From assembly GCA_028875175.1 (NCBI GenBank), contig JAPPFO010000137.1, positions 8,136 through 18,154 on the forward strand: a stretch of 10,019 nt of DNA, written 5' to 3'. Origin of the DNA: Chloroflexota bacterium (GTDB taxonomy: Bacteria; Chloroflexota; UBA11872). How positions within the stretch are numbered: the first letter of the stretch is position 1; every line of letters starts with the position of its first letter. Both the position numbers and the translations under genes were made by a program. The notes below the pieces were generated by a model. It saw only the letters and a list, made by a program, of their open reading frames with translations, was not told the origin of the DNA and made no database searches. This document shows, piece after piece, positions 1 through 6,967 of this stretch.

Positions 1-635
1 ATCCGGAATGAACTCGCGCCATCGATCCTGGCTTCTTCGTCCAGTTCCAGGGGCAGGGTCAGAAAGAACTGGCGGAGCAGGAATACCGAGAAGGCGCTCC
101 CAAACAGGCTGGGAACAATTAGTGGAAAGAGGGTGTCAATCCAACCGATACTACGGAACAGTAAGAATGTTGGAAGAAGTGTGACGTGCTTGGGGAGCAT
201 CATAGTTGCTAGAACAAGGAGGAATAGGAAGCCACGTCCCCGAAATCTGAAGCGAGCGAATCCGAACGCAACGAGTGCTGAACTGATCGTGAGCCCGATC
301 GTGGCCGTGAATGTGACTATTGCGGTATTTGCGAAGAACCGACCAAACGGCAGAGCGTTCCAGAAGTCCGGGTAGTTCTGCAGATGGACTGGCCAGGGGA
401 AAATGATCGCCGGCACGGAAAAGATATCCTGAGGACGCATCAACGACGAGCGAACCATCCACAGAAAAGGAATCACAAAGAACGCGCTTCCGACTAGGAT
501 GACCGTATATATGAAGACATATTGAATAAGAGTCAAAGCACGGTAGTGTTTTCGACGAATCCGAATGGAACCCGGCTCACCCATGGGATTGGATCGGACA
601 GCCCCATGGTCCGAAGAGCGCGCCTGCACGCTCAC
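1..635 (-). CDS. Carbohydrate ABC transporter permease, MalG/UgpE-like (partial, C-terminus beyond window)
   Basis: Inner-membrane permease of a CUT1-type sugar importer, the partner of the permease at 632-1525. I translated the minus strand by hand: the frame stays open from 635 to the window edge, about 211 residues. Visible features are a hydrophobic segment near residues 37-61, a second near 100-120, the family-typical stretch with FARFRFRGRGF then MMLPKHVTLLPTFLLF, and at the very edge the start of the EAA cytoplasmic loop (LDEEARIDGAS) that docks on the ATPase. Family members are about 270-300 residues, so roughly 70 are missing. I chose the GTG at 633-635 because it overlaps the previous stop in GTGA and has a GAGG Shine-Dalgarno sequence 4 bases upstream. 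The in-frame ATG at 582-584 has no such site but cannot be excluded. Family assignment is firm; the sugar is unknown. Confidence 0.88.
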   Translation of the reverse strand, partial: MSVQARSSDHGAVRSNPMGEPGSIRIRRKHYRALTLIQYVFIYTVILVGSAFFVIPFLWMVRSSLMRPQDIFSVPAIIFPWPVHLQNYPDFWNALPFGRFFANTAIVTFTATIGLTISSALVAFGFARFRFRGRGFLFLLVLATMMLPKHVTLLPTFLLFRSIGWIDTLFPLIVPSLFGSAFSVFLLRQFFLTLPLELDEEARIDGASSFR

Positions 636-1525
636 GTTACCTCGCCTTCGTAATAGACCCAACGCCTGGCTGCGACAACCTGACTAATTGTGAAGGTCAG
701 CACAATCACGAAGAGCAGCCAGGCTAAGGCCGATGCATATCCGAGACGCAAAGCCACGAAGGCTTTATTGTATAGATGCAAGACGAAGAACAACGTGGCG
801 TCGCCCGGTCCTCCCGCGGTAATGATGAACGCATTGGTGAAGACCTGGAACGATCCAACGATCTGGATGATGAGCACAAAGAAGATCGCCGGTGTCATCA
901 TCGGAATCGTGATGTGCCACAGGCGACGTATGCGTCCGGCGCCATCGATGGACGAGGATTCGTAGAGACTCTCAGGGATGCCCTGCAAGGCGGCAAGGAA
1001 GATCACAATGGTGCTACCCATGCCCCACAGGCTGATGATGATAAGCGCCGGCATGGCAAAGCGTGTATCAGCTAACCATTGCGGACCCTGGATGCCGAGC
1101 AAGCCAAGGAAGTTATTGAGGAGGCCAAAGCGTGAATTGAATACCCAGGACCACACAATGGCTGTAGCCACGCTGGCCGTCACTGATGGCAAGTAATACA
1201 TCGTTCGAAAGAGTGCTTGACCCCAAACCTTCTGATTCAGCATAAGGGCGACGAAGAAGGCCATGGCCATTCCGAGTGGTATATGGCCAAGCATGTAGTA
1301 GACGGTATTCCAAAGAGATATCCAGACCTTTGGGTCGCCGGCAAACATCTCCGCATAGTTGTCAAAACCTATAAACTCCGGCGGTCTTACAAACTCGAAG
1401 CGCATAAAGCTAAGCACCAGCGACGCAAACGTTGGCCCGATGATGAACACCAGCAAGCCGATCATGAACGGCGAAATGAAAAGGTACGGTTCTACGTCGC
1501 GCCACCGCAGACGGAGACGTGGCAT
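632..1525 (-). CDS. Carbohydrate ABC transporter permease, MalF/UgpA-like
   Basis: First membrane subunit of the CUT1-type sugar importer, 297 residues, normal for the UgpA/LacF type. A hydrophobic segment at residues 14-41 follows a short basic N-terminus (RLRLRWRD). Further hydrophobic segments lie near 73-95, 106-129, 157-180, 210-235 and 262-284. The EAA-type loop is at 185-204 (ESLYESSSIDGAGR): the Ala-Ala after the Glu is replaced by Ser-Ser, but the IDGA core and following Gly are intact. The ATG at 1525 has a GAGGGG Shine-Dalgarno sequence (1534-1539) 8 bases upstream. The stop overlaps the GTG start of the next permease, implying translational coupling. The binding-protein gene is 110 bases upstream across two hairpins. 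No specific sugar can be inferred. Confidence 0.92.
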   Translation of the reverse strand: MPRLRLRWRDVEPYLFISPFMIGLLVFIIGPTFASLVLSFMRFEFVRPPEFIGFDNYAEMFAGDPKVWISLWNTVYYMLGHIPLGMAMAFFVALMLNQKVWGQALFRTMYYLPSVTASVATAIVWSWVFNSRFGLLNNFLGLLGIQGPQWLADTRFAMPALIIISLWGMGSTIVIFLAALQGIPESLYESSSIDGAGRIRRLWHITIPMMTPAIFFVLIIQIVGSFQVFTNAFIITAGGPGDATLFFVLHLYNKAFVALRLGYASALAWLLFVIVLTFTISQVVAARRWVYYEGEVT

Positions 1526-1549
1526 GAAGCTAGCCCCTCAACCGAGCCA

Positions 1550-1565
1550 TGACCGCAAGCGGTCA
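1550..1565. repeat. Short palindrome / CUUG-loop hairpin between binding protein and permease
   Basis: The sequence tgaccgcaagcggtca is a 7-bp perfect inverted repeat around two bases. In minus-strand RNA it reads as a stem closed by a CUUG tetraloop, a compact stable form. It lies about 70 bases after the binding-protein stop and 11 bases before the permease Shine-Dalgarno sequence, directly downstream of a larger hairpin. It could act in RNA or be a protein-binding DNA palindrome; its centre is AA/TT, unlike the CG-centred lac-type operator at 3172-3191. Confidence 0.6.
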
Positions 1566-1573
1566 GAGGAGAG

Positions 1574-1622
1574 CCTGGCCTGACGAGCAAGCACTGCGAT
1601 GCGGGTCACTCGCCAGGCCAAG
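1574..1622 (-). terminator. Large intercistronic hairpin after sugar-binding-protein gene (attenuator or mRNA-stabilising)
   Basis: The arms 1609-1622 and 1574-1587 pair over 14 positions in minus-strand RNA (CTTGGCCTGGCGAG with CTCGTCAGGCCAGG), two of them G·U. The 21-base loop can form a further 4-bp stem (GCAU/GUGC). It begins 13 bases after the stop at 1636-1638. No clear U-run follows, so complete rho-independent termination is unlikely. Partial termination, or protection of the upstream mRNA 3' end, fits better because the permease genes follow without an obvious promoter of their own. Confidence 0.6.
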
Positions 1623-1635
1623 TCAGCGAGACAGC

Positions 1636-3108
1636 CTACTGCGACAGAATCTGATCGCCGTTCGTGATCATGTTTGCAATTGCGTCGTCAAGCGTAAGTT
1701 CTCCTGTCAGTGCGGGAGTGATGTGATTGCCGATTTCCCGGAACCACTCCAGCCAATTTGACGTGACAAACTTCAAGTCGGTCGCTTCATCGCGCGCGAC
1801 CGGGACAAGATCGAGCGAAGCCGGCGGGGGATCACCCGCAAGGTAGTTGTTCAAGAGCGCTTCGCGCGTTCCAGGGGGATATATCTGGTTGTCGCCGACA
1901 AATTCAGCCGCATCGCCATCAGTCAGGAACTTGATCACGGTCCAGGTAGCGTCAACTTCGCCAGCCTGTGTGACACCGGACCATGCGACCTGATTGTAGA
2001 TGTGACTGCGAATGCCAGTTTGAGGATTCGTCGGCCGCAGGAAGAGATCCCAATCGAACTTGTCAGCAATTGTCTCGCGGCCGAATGGGATATAGCCAGC
2101 GTGACGGTAGAAGAGTCCGACAGTTCCAGTGGCAAACACGGCGTCCTGGTTGCCCAGACTCTGATCCCCAACCGGGAAGGCGACATCGTGCTTTGTGTAC
2201 ATATCGGTGAGAAACTGAAGCCCTGTTCGCGCCTCTTCGGTGTCAAGCGTCGTGCTAAGTCCATCGTCGCTCAGGTAGTCGCCACCAGCGCCACGCACCC
2301 AGGACAGATAGTGCGACTCCCAATTCGGGGGTGCATGGTGGCCCCATTCGTTGGTCTCCTGATCGCGGAGTTGCATGGCGCGTTCCAGGTACTCGTCCCA
2401 CGTCCAATCCGCCGTGGGCGCAGGAACGCCCTTCCGGTCGAGCATGGTGATGTTGTAAAAGCCCATCTGGGCGACTTCGAGGAATGGCAACCCATACACG
2501 GAGGCGTCCTGTCGAAGCCCGGACGTGAGCGGGTAGTAAATGTCGAGATCAACGCCGTCCTTTTCAATGAACGGGGTCAGATCTGTCCAGATCTCCGGCG
2601 CCTTGAGTATTGTCCAGCCTGCGGTGTCCTTGATGTTGGGAGGATCGCCGGCTGCCACGCGGATGAAGAACGTGTCCGTCGTGTTTGTCGTCGGCTTGTG
2701 ATCCATGATGATGTTCGGATGGTGCTCGGCCAGCCGCTCCGAGACGAAGAGCATCCAAGCTCGATGTGGCTGGCGGCGTGGAATCCCGACGTACGGCGTC
2801 ATGATCTCGACGCGCTGGAGCGTTGCCTGTGGTGCGGCTTCCACAATCTTTTCGACGACCTTCTCAACTTCCACTACCTTTGGAACTTCGATTGGGACTT
2901 CCCTGGTCACAATCTTCTGGACGATCTTCTCGACGGGAACTTCCTTCTCGACCTGAACGATCTTCTCGACCTCTTGGGTCACGATTTTCTCTTGCGTGAC
3001 AACCTGCGTCTCGCCGCACGCGGCCAGGGCAACACTGGCCGCCCCTCCGCCAAGCATGGCGATCAAACTGCGTCGAGAAACGCTGCGCCTAGTTTGCGAC
3101 TGTGCCAT
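1636..3108 (-). CDS. Carbohydrate ABC transporter substrate-binding lipoprotein
   Basis: Extracytoplasmic sugar-binding subunit of the CUT1-type importer, 490 residues. The N-terminus has two Arg pairs (R7-R8, R12-R13) and SRRSLIAMLGG, resembling a Tat signal, followed by a hydrophobic run and lipobox ALAAC with the lipidated Cys at 31. Residues about 36-91 form a low-complexity Val/Glu/Lys stalk. The mature domain (about 95-490) has extracellular sugar-binding family-1 features: a segment near AAGDPPNI, YGLPF before a short beta strand, and PTADWTWDEYLERA in the hinge region. A strong Shine-Dalgarno sequence (GGAGGAAG, 3113-3120) lies 4 bases before the ATG. Its own promoter and a palindromic operator lie directly upstream, next to lacI. 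Residues alone do not reveal the sugar. Confidence 0.93.
   Translation of the reverse strand: MAQSQTRRSVSRRSLIAMLGGGAASVALAACGETQVVTQEKIVTQEVEKIVQVEKEVPVEKIVQKIVTREVPIEVPKVVEVEKVVEKIVEAAPQATLQRVEIMTPYVGIPRRQPHRAWMLFVSERLAEHHPNIIMDHKPTTNTTDTFFIRVAAGDPPNIKDTAGWTILKAPEIWTDLTPFIEKDGVDLDIYYPLTSGLRQDASVYGLPFLEVAQMGFYNITMLDRKGVPAPTADWTWDEYLERAMQLRDQETNEWGHHAPPNWESHYLSWVRGAGGDYLSDDGLSTTLDTEEARTGLQFLTDMYTKHDVAFPVGDQSLGNQDAVFATGTVGLFYRHAGYIPFGRETIADKFDWDLFLRPTNPQTGIRSHIYNQVAWSGVTQAGEVDATWTVIKFLTDGDAAEFVGDNQIYPPGTREALLNNYLAGDPPPASLDLVPVARDEATDLKFVTSNWLEWFREIGNHITPALTGELTLDDAIANMITNGDQILSQ
2836..3003 (-). repeat. Degenerate repeat encoding a Val/Glu/Lys stalk
   Basis: This stretch encodes residues 36-91 of the sugar-binding lipoprotein, built from variants of EKIV, EVEKIVQ, VPVEKIV, VPKVVEVEK and VVEKIVEA. 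On the plus strand the motif gatcttctcgac recurs in imperfect copies. The segment lies between the lipid-anchored Cys31 and the binding domain, so it is likely an extended or coiled tether holding the domain away from the membrane. Similar stalks are common in Chloroflexota binding lipoproteins. Confidence 0.8.
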
Positions 3109-3171
3109 CGGTCTTCCTCCCCGACGATTGCGACAGTTGACGGTGGCCGGCTGGCGACCGTACTGATCACT

Positions 3172-3191
3172 GTGGTTGAACGATAAACCAC
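3172..3191. promoter_or_regulatory. Predicted LacI-family operator
   Basis: The 20-bp sequence gtggttgaacgataaaccac is an imperfect palindrome: 16 of 20 positions are symmetric, with six-base perfect outer arms (GTGGTT/AACCAC) and a central CG. A central CG is typical of operators bound by LacI/PurR-family proteins whose hinge helix inserts a Leu into the minor groove; the LacI protein at 3257-4300 has a suitable hinge (ARQLRAG). It starts about 4 bases after the predicted transcription start of the sugar-binding-protein gene, so binding would block transcription. The link to this regulator is inferred. Confidence 0.65.
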
Positions 3192-3201
3192 TGTCGCGGA
3201 A

Positions 3202-3231
3202 GTAATATCAGGTCGAAGTTCTTGCTGTCAA
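3202..3231 (-). promoter_or_regulatory. Sigma70-type promoter of the sugar importer
   Basis: Reading the minus strand, a perfect -35 box TTGACA (3226-3231) is followed by an 18-base spacer and TATTAC (3202-3207; 4 of 6 matches to TATAAT). Transcription would start near 3195, giving a 5' leader of about 87 bases before the ATG at 3108. A small 5-bp inverted repeat (AACGA/TCGTT, 3231-3243) touches the -35 box; it has no U-run and looks incidental. Confidence 0.6.
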
Positions 3232-3256
3232 ACGACCTTCGTTAGCCGCTGCTGCC

Positions 3257-4300
3257 TCAACTCGACTCGCGCGCGATCAGGCGCGGTCTGGTCACGATGC
3301 TGCGTCCGTTCCAGGCCTTTGGATCCCGGAGAACGTCCCGCAGGATTCGTGCAATCCCGCGCACATAGGCAGCATGGGGCTGAACCACCTGCGAAACGCG
3401 CGGACTCACCAATTCGACCAGTGGGCTTTCACCAATCGCTACCACGGCGAGGTCGGCTGGCAATTCCACGCCTTGTTCCCGTGCCGTTCGAATCACCCGC
3501 AGGGCTGAGACGTCGGACGCTGCAACGATCGCATCGCATGTCTGGATGCAGGTGGCGAGTCCAGTTTCGGTCTCGCCGCTGAGCTGCATCACGTCGGCAA
3601 TCGAACGAGCCACCGGCTCCAGTCCCACTGCCTGAAGCGCCTCCAGGTAGCCCTGTAGCCGCAGCCCAAGCAGCGTGGTCGGACCCGACGCTGCGGCAGG
3701 CTCGCTCACCAGCGCGATACGGACGCGATTGCGGGCGGCGAGATGCTCGGTCGCCAGCGCGGCCATTCGCACGTGATCCGACGTGACAAACGGCACCTGG
3801 GAGCCAGGACGGTGAACGCTCACGGCGATGCAGGGCAGACCGGCCGCGTGAATCTGCTCCAGTTCGTCGGTGCCCGGCCACGTTGGATCTCGGTCGCCCA
3901 TGAGCACGATCGCGTCCACCTGTTGCTCAACCAGTGTGCGCAGCGCTTCCAACTCAATCTGCGCATCCAATCCGCCGTCCATGATTTCCAGCTGATGCTC
4001 GAGGCACTTGACTTCGGCGGCGAGCGATCGGAGGAGATTGGCCACGTTTGGTACCGATAGGGCCGTGACGATGCCCACGGCGTGCCTGCGGCCGGCTCTC
4101 AATTGGCGCGCAATTCGATTTGGTCGATAGCCCAGCCGCTTAGCAGCCGCTCGCACCCGGCGCCTCGTGGAATCGGGGATGCGACGAGCTCGATCATTGA
4201 GCACCCAGGACACCGTCGTCCTCGACACACCGGCGGCGGCCGCAACATCAGCCAGCGTGACGCGATCGCGACGACGTTGTCGGCGCTGCTCCTTCGCCAT
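3257..4300 (-). CDS. LacI-family transcriptional regulator
   Basis: DNA-binding repressor of 347 residues, normal for the family. The N-terminal helix-turn-helix spans about 14-35 (VTLADVAAAAGVSRTTVSWV), preceded by a basic arm. The hinge helix RPNRIARQLRAG (59-70) includes Leu67, the residue that normally wedges into a central CG. A periplasmic-binding-protein-like effector domain follows, starting at AVGIVTALSVPN. The usual GFDD/GYDD motif near the C-terminal lobe is replaced by IGESP (289-293), so the ligand contact there differs. The gene is 97 bases downstream of livF and 148 bases upstream of the sugar-binding-protein gene, whose promoter carries a matching CG-centred palindrome. It most likely represses that importer. 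The ATG at 4300 has no clear Shine-Dalgarno sequence, but the HTH begins only 14 residues in and no better start is seen. Confidence 0.93.
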   Translation of the reverse strand: MAKEQRRQRRRDRVTLADVAAAAGVSRTTVSWVLNDRARRIPDSTRRRVRAAAKRLGYRPNRIARQLRAGRRHAVGIVTALSVPNVANLLRSLAAEVKCLEHQLEIMDGGLDAQIELEALRTLVEQQVDAIVLMGDRDPTWPGTDELEQIHAAGLPCIAVSVHRPGSQVPFVTSDHVRMAALATEHLAARNRVRIALVSEPAAASGPTTLLGLRLQGYLEALQAVGLEPVARSIADVMQLSGETETGLATCIQTCDAIVAASDVSALRVIRTAREQGVELPADLAVVAIGESPLVELVSPRVSQVVQPHAAYVRGIARILRDVLRDPKAWNGRSIVTRPRLIARESS

Positions 4301-4396
4301 CGCGATGCGACTTATGACCCTGCGGTTAGAGCTTGCCGCCAGCCGGGCATCTCATGTGCCCAGCAACCAGACGGAACTATGCCGACAACTCTTGCC
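4301..4396. other. livF-lacI intergenic spacer
   Basis: This 96-base gap holds no gene and no convincing promoter for lacI. The only structure seen is a short inverted repeat at 4345-4361 (GGGCA/TGCCC around 7 bases) with no U-run, too weak to call a terminator. lacI may be transcribed partly by read-through from the liv operon, or from a promoter that does not resemble sigma70 consensus. Confidence 0.4.
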
Positions 4397-5134
4397 TCAG
4401 ATGTCATCGCTTTCCATGCCCGAGTCGATCTTCCCGAGAAACACCTGCGTCAGGATGTCGGTTTCCTGGATCGACTCCGGCGTGCCGTCATGCACGACGC
4501 GCCCCATGTCCAGCACATAGGCGCGGTCCACGATGTCCAGCACACCTTTGATGTTGTGCTCCACCACCATGATCGTGGTCTTCAGTTTCTCGCTAATCTC
4601 CGCGACCTTCTGAAATACTTCCTTCACCACGATCGGCGCCAGCCCCAGCGTTGGCTCGTCCAGCAGCAGCACGTCCGGGCCGGCCATCAGGCCGCGCCCC
4701 AGCGCCAGCATCTGTTGCTGTCCACCCGACATCTGGCTGGCCAGGTCGCGGCGCTTCTCGTAGAGGACCGGAAAAAGGTCCAGCACGGTGTCCAGGCGCC
4801 GCTGCTTCTCGGCCGCGTCGTTCAGGTAGAGGCACCCCATCTCCAGGTTCTCTTCAATCGTCAAATGGGTGAACACACGCCGGCCCTGCGGCACAAACGC
4901 AATGCCCTCGCTCACGATCTCGTGTGTCGGCGCCGTGAGCCGGTTCTGCCGCCAATTCACGTGTCCACCCACGACCGGCGCCAGTCCCATCACGGCCTTC
5001 AGCACCGTTGACTTACCTGCCCCATTCGGACCCATCACGGCCACGATCTCGCCCTCGCCGACGCCAAGGGATACATCGGTTAAGGCGCGCACCTGGCCGT
5101 AGCGGACCGAGATATCAACCAGTTCGAGAAGCAT
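4397..5134 (-). CDS. livF: Branched-chain amino-acid-type ABC transporter ATPase LivF
   Basis: Second cytoplasmic ATPase of the Liv/HAAT importer, 245 residues, close to the usual length of about 235. It powers uptake through LivH-LivM as a pair with LivG. Visible motifs are Walker A GPNGAGKS (35-42), Q-loop VPQGRRVF with Gln83, ABC signature MSGGQQQ (135-141), Walker B VLLLDEP with Asp159 and catalytic Glu160, and switch His193 (VVEHN). The QGRRVFTHLTIEENL stretch after the Q-loop is typical of LivF rather than LivG. The ATG at 5134 lies 21 bases after the livG stop; its Shine-Dalgarno sequence is weak (CAGGT). It closes the operon, with no clear terminator after it. All catalytic residues are intact. 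The transported substrate is known only as amino-acid-like. Confidence 0.95.
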   Translation of the reverse strand: MLLELVDISVRYGQVRALTDVSLGVGEGEIVAVMGPNGAGKSTVLKAVMGLAPVVGGHVNWRQNRLTAPTHEIVSEGIAFVPQGRRVFTHLTIEENLEMGCLYLNDAAEKQRRLDTVLDLFPVLYEKRRDLASQMSGGQQQMLALGRGLMAGPDVLLLDEPTLGLAPIVVKEVFQKVAEISEKLKTTIMVVEHNIKGVLDIVDRAYVLDMGRVVHDGTPESIQETDILTQVFLGKIDSGMESDDI

Positions 5135-5155
5135 CAGCCAGACCTGGCTCTCATG

Positions 5156-5911
5156 CTAGTGGCCGAGGTAGGCATCGATGACCGTCGATCTGGCGAGCAC
5201 CTCCTCAACCTCGCCCGCGGCGAGCAGGGTCCCGCTGTCGAGGACGAAGAGGTGGTCGGACAACTCGCGAACGATATCCATGTTGTGGGAGACGAAGACG
5301 ATGCTGCGCTTCTGCTCTCGCATGTCCTTCAAGATTGACTTGACCTGCTCCAACATCCTCGGAAAGAGCCCGGCAAAGGGTTCGTCGAACAGGTAGATCT
5401 GCACGTCCATCGCCATCGCCCGCCCGATCTCCAGCAGCTTTCGCTGCCCGTAGGACAGGTCCTGGGCCATCGCGTCGCGCTTCTCCCACATGCCCACGCT
5501 CTTCAGGATTCGCTCGGCTTCGTCCCTGTGACTGGGCTTGGCTCGTTCCAGCAGGGCGGGAAACACGCGGCGTTCCGTCAGGACCACCATGATGTTGTCC
5601 CAAACGCTGATCTGATCGAACAGCCTCACTTCCTGAAAGGTGCGTGTGATGCCGTGGTCCGGCGAAGCGTGCGCCTTGACGACGCGGAGTCCGACGTTGT
5701 CGACAACGACGATTCCGCCGTCCAGCGGAAGCAGGCCGCTCAGCAGATTGATCAGGGTTGACTTGCCGGATCCGTTTGGTCCCACGATGCAGGTCAGCCA
5801 CTCCCGCAGGATTGAGATCGTCAGCTGGTCAATGGCCTTAACGGCCCCGAAGCTCTTTGAGATCTCGCGCGTCTCCAGTACGTACACGCGGGGATCGACC
5901 TGGGTGCTCAC
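5156..5911 (-). CDS. livG: Branched-chain amino-acid-type ABC transporter ATPase LivG
   Basis: First cytoplasmic ATPase of the Liv/HAAT importer, 251 residues from the GTG at 5911, near the usual 255. Motifs: Walker A GPNGSGKS (44-51), Q-loop Gln93 in TRTFQEVRLF, signature LSYGQ (152-156, the LivG/UrtD-like form), Walker B IYLFDEP with Asp176 and Glu177, and switch His209. The typical GEI before Walker A is replaced by REWLT, a small oddity. The GTG start overlaps the livM stop (GTGA) and has a GGGAG Shine-Dalgarno sequence (5921-5925) 9 bases upstream; homology begins at once with VLETREISKSFGAV. The frame is open up to 6172, but that part overlaps livM and carries no family similarity. It is probably translationally coupled to livM. 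Confidence 0.94.
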   Translation of the reverse strand: MSTQVDPRVYVLETREISKSFGAVKAIDQLTISILREWLTCIVGPNGSGKSTLINLLSGLLPLDGGIVVVDNVGLRVVKAHASPDHGITRTFQEVRLFDQISVWDNIMVVLTERRVFPALLERAKPSHRDEAERILKSVGMWEKRDAMAQDLSYGQRKLLEIGRAMAMDVQIYLFDEPFAGLFPRMLEQVKSILKDMREQKRSIVFVSHNMDIVRELSDHLFVLDSGTLLAAGEVEEVLARSTVIDAYLGH

Positions 5912-6963
5912 AGCTTGAATCTCCCAACCAGGCCCTGCGGCCTGAACAGCATCAGCAGAACCAGGAGGATTCCCAGGATCACCTGTCGAATCTGGCCAAT
6001 GAACTCGGATGGCAGGAATGGTACGAAGCGCATGCCCTCTTCCAGCATCACGAACGCCAGGGCCCCAAGCAACGATCCCCAGATGCTGGCCAGTCCGCCC
6101 AGGATGACGATTGAGACGAGAAGGACCGACTCCAGCAGGACGAAGGAGTTGGGGTCGATAAACGTGCTCCAACTCGCAAGCAGCGCACCCGCCAATCCGG
6201 CAATCATTGCTGAGATAACCCAGATCGCCAGCTTGTAGTGGGTTGTGCGGTAGCCGAAGACTTGGATGGCCTGCTCGTCCTCGCGGATGGCCGTGAGCAC
6301 GCGTCCGAACGACGAGGTCACGATCAGCCAGGCGATCAACACAACCAGCCCCAGGAAAACGAGCAGCAGAGCCAGAAACTCCAACTCGCCGTCAAAGACC
6401 CATGGACCTATGGCTGGACGGGCGATTTCATGAATGCCGAAGGCGCCCCTGGTCAGGTTTCGCCAGCTCAGGAATGTGGTGAAGGCGATGACCGCGAAAC
6501 CGAACGAAACCAGCACATAGATGTCGTCGCGAAACCGGTTGAAGGCAACGCCCACGACCAGGGCGACGACCCCGGCAAGCAGCACGCTGAATGGCAGCGC
6601 GGCGAAGAATGGCCAGCCAAAGGTGGGGATCGCCTCGGTTCGTAGCTGTTCATATGACGCGTGGGATGTCAACACGGCCGTCGTGTAGGCGCCGATGCCC
6701 AGGAAACCGATGTGGCCCACCGACAGCAAGCCGGCGTAGCCGACCACCAGGTTGAGGCTCACGGCCAGAATCGCCCAGATGGCGAAGACGCTGCCGACGG
6801 TGATCGCGAACCCGCCGCCTCGCCACAGCATGAAGACGAGCGCCCAGCCGAGGACGATCAGGTTGGCCCACAGCTCGATGTTGCCCTTGGAGCGCTGCCA
6901 CCACGATCGGGGATCGCGCGCAACGTCCCGGACGTTTCGCAGCGCTCCGGTGACGATACTCAC
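5908..6963 (-). CDS. livM: Branched-chain amino-acid-type ABC transporter permease LivM
   Basis: Inner-membrane permease, 351 residues, within the usual LivM range. Hallmarks are the conserved segment around 71-98 (NLVVGYAGLLSVGHIGFLGI, then GAYTTAVL), the FRFRDDIYVLVSFGFA region near 143-157 leading to the LTRGAFGI motif (170-177), and the ATPase-docking loop at about 220-242 (GRVLTAIREDEQAIQVFGYR). Hydrophobic segments lie near 33-48, 52-70, 118-140, 147-165, 196-216, 245-267, 276-307 and 325-341, and it ends with the family-typical RPQGL. It starts at a GTG (6961-6963), 4 bases after the livH stop, with an AGGAAG Shine-Dalgarno sequence (6971-6976) at a 7-base spacing. It pairs with LivH to form the channel. 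Confidence 0.94.
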   Translation of the reverse strand: MSIVTGALRNVRDVARDPRSWWQRSKGNIELWANLIVLGWALVFMLWRGGGFAITVGSVFAIWAILAVSLNLVVGYAGLLSVGHIGFLGIGAYTTAVLTSHASYEQLRTEAIPTFGWPFFAALPFSVLLAGVVALVVGVAFNRFRDDIYVLVSFGFAVIAFTTFLSWRNLTRGAFGIHEIARPAIGPWVFDGELEFLALLLVFLGLVVLIAWLIVTSSFGRVLTAIREDEQAIQVFGYRTTHYKLAIWVISAMIAGLAGALLASWSTFIDPNSFVLLESVLLVSIVILGGLASIWGSLLGALAFVMLEEGMRFVPFLPSEFIGQIRQVILGILLVLLMLFRPQGLVGRFKL

Positions 6964-6967
6964 GCGG

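Noticed and set aside
2002..3186. Plus-strand open frame of 394 codons covering most of the sugar-binding-protein gene
   Set aside because: It is antisense to a clear lipoprotein gene, shows no family features and reads as low-complexity Leu/Asp opposite the repetitive stalk; a by-product of codon bias.
4345..4361. GGGCA/TGCCC inverted repeat as a livF terminator
   Set aside because: Only five pairs and no U-run; too weak to call termination.
4082..5011. Plus-strand open frame of 309 codons opposite lacI and livF
   Set aside because: It runs across two well-supported minus-strand genes and their spacer, with His/Arg-rich composition and no recognisable domain.
5912..6172. N-terminal extension of livG
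   Set aside because: The frame is open but overlaps livM, has no family similarity, and the GTG at 5911 has a Shine-Dalgarno sequence and begins right at the conserved ATPase domain.
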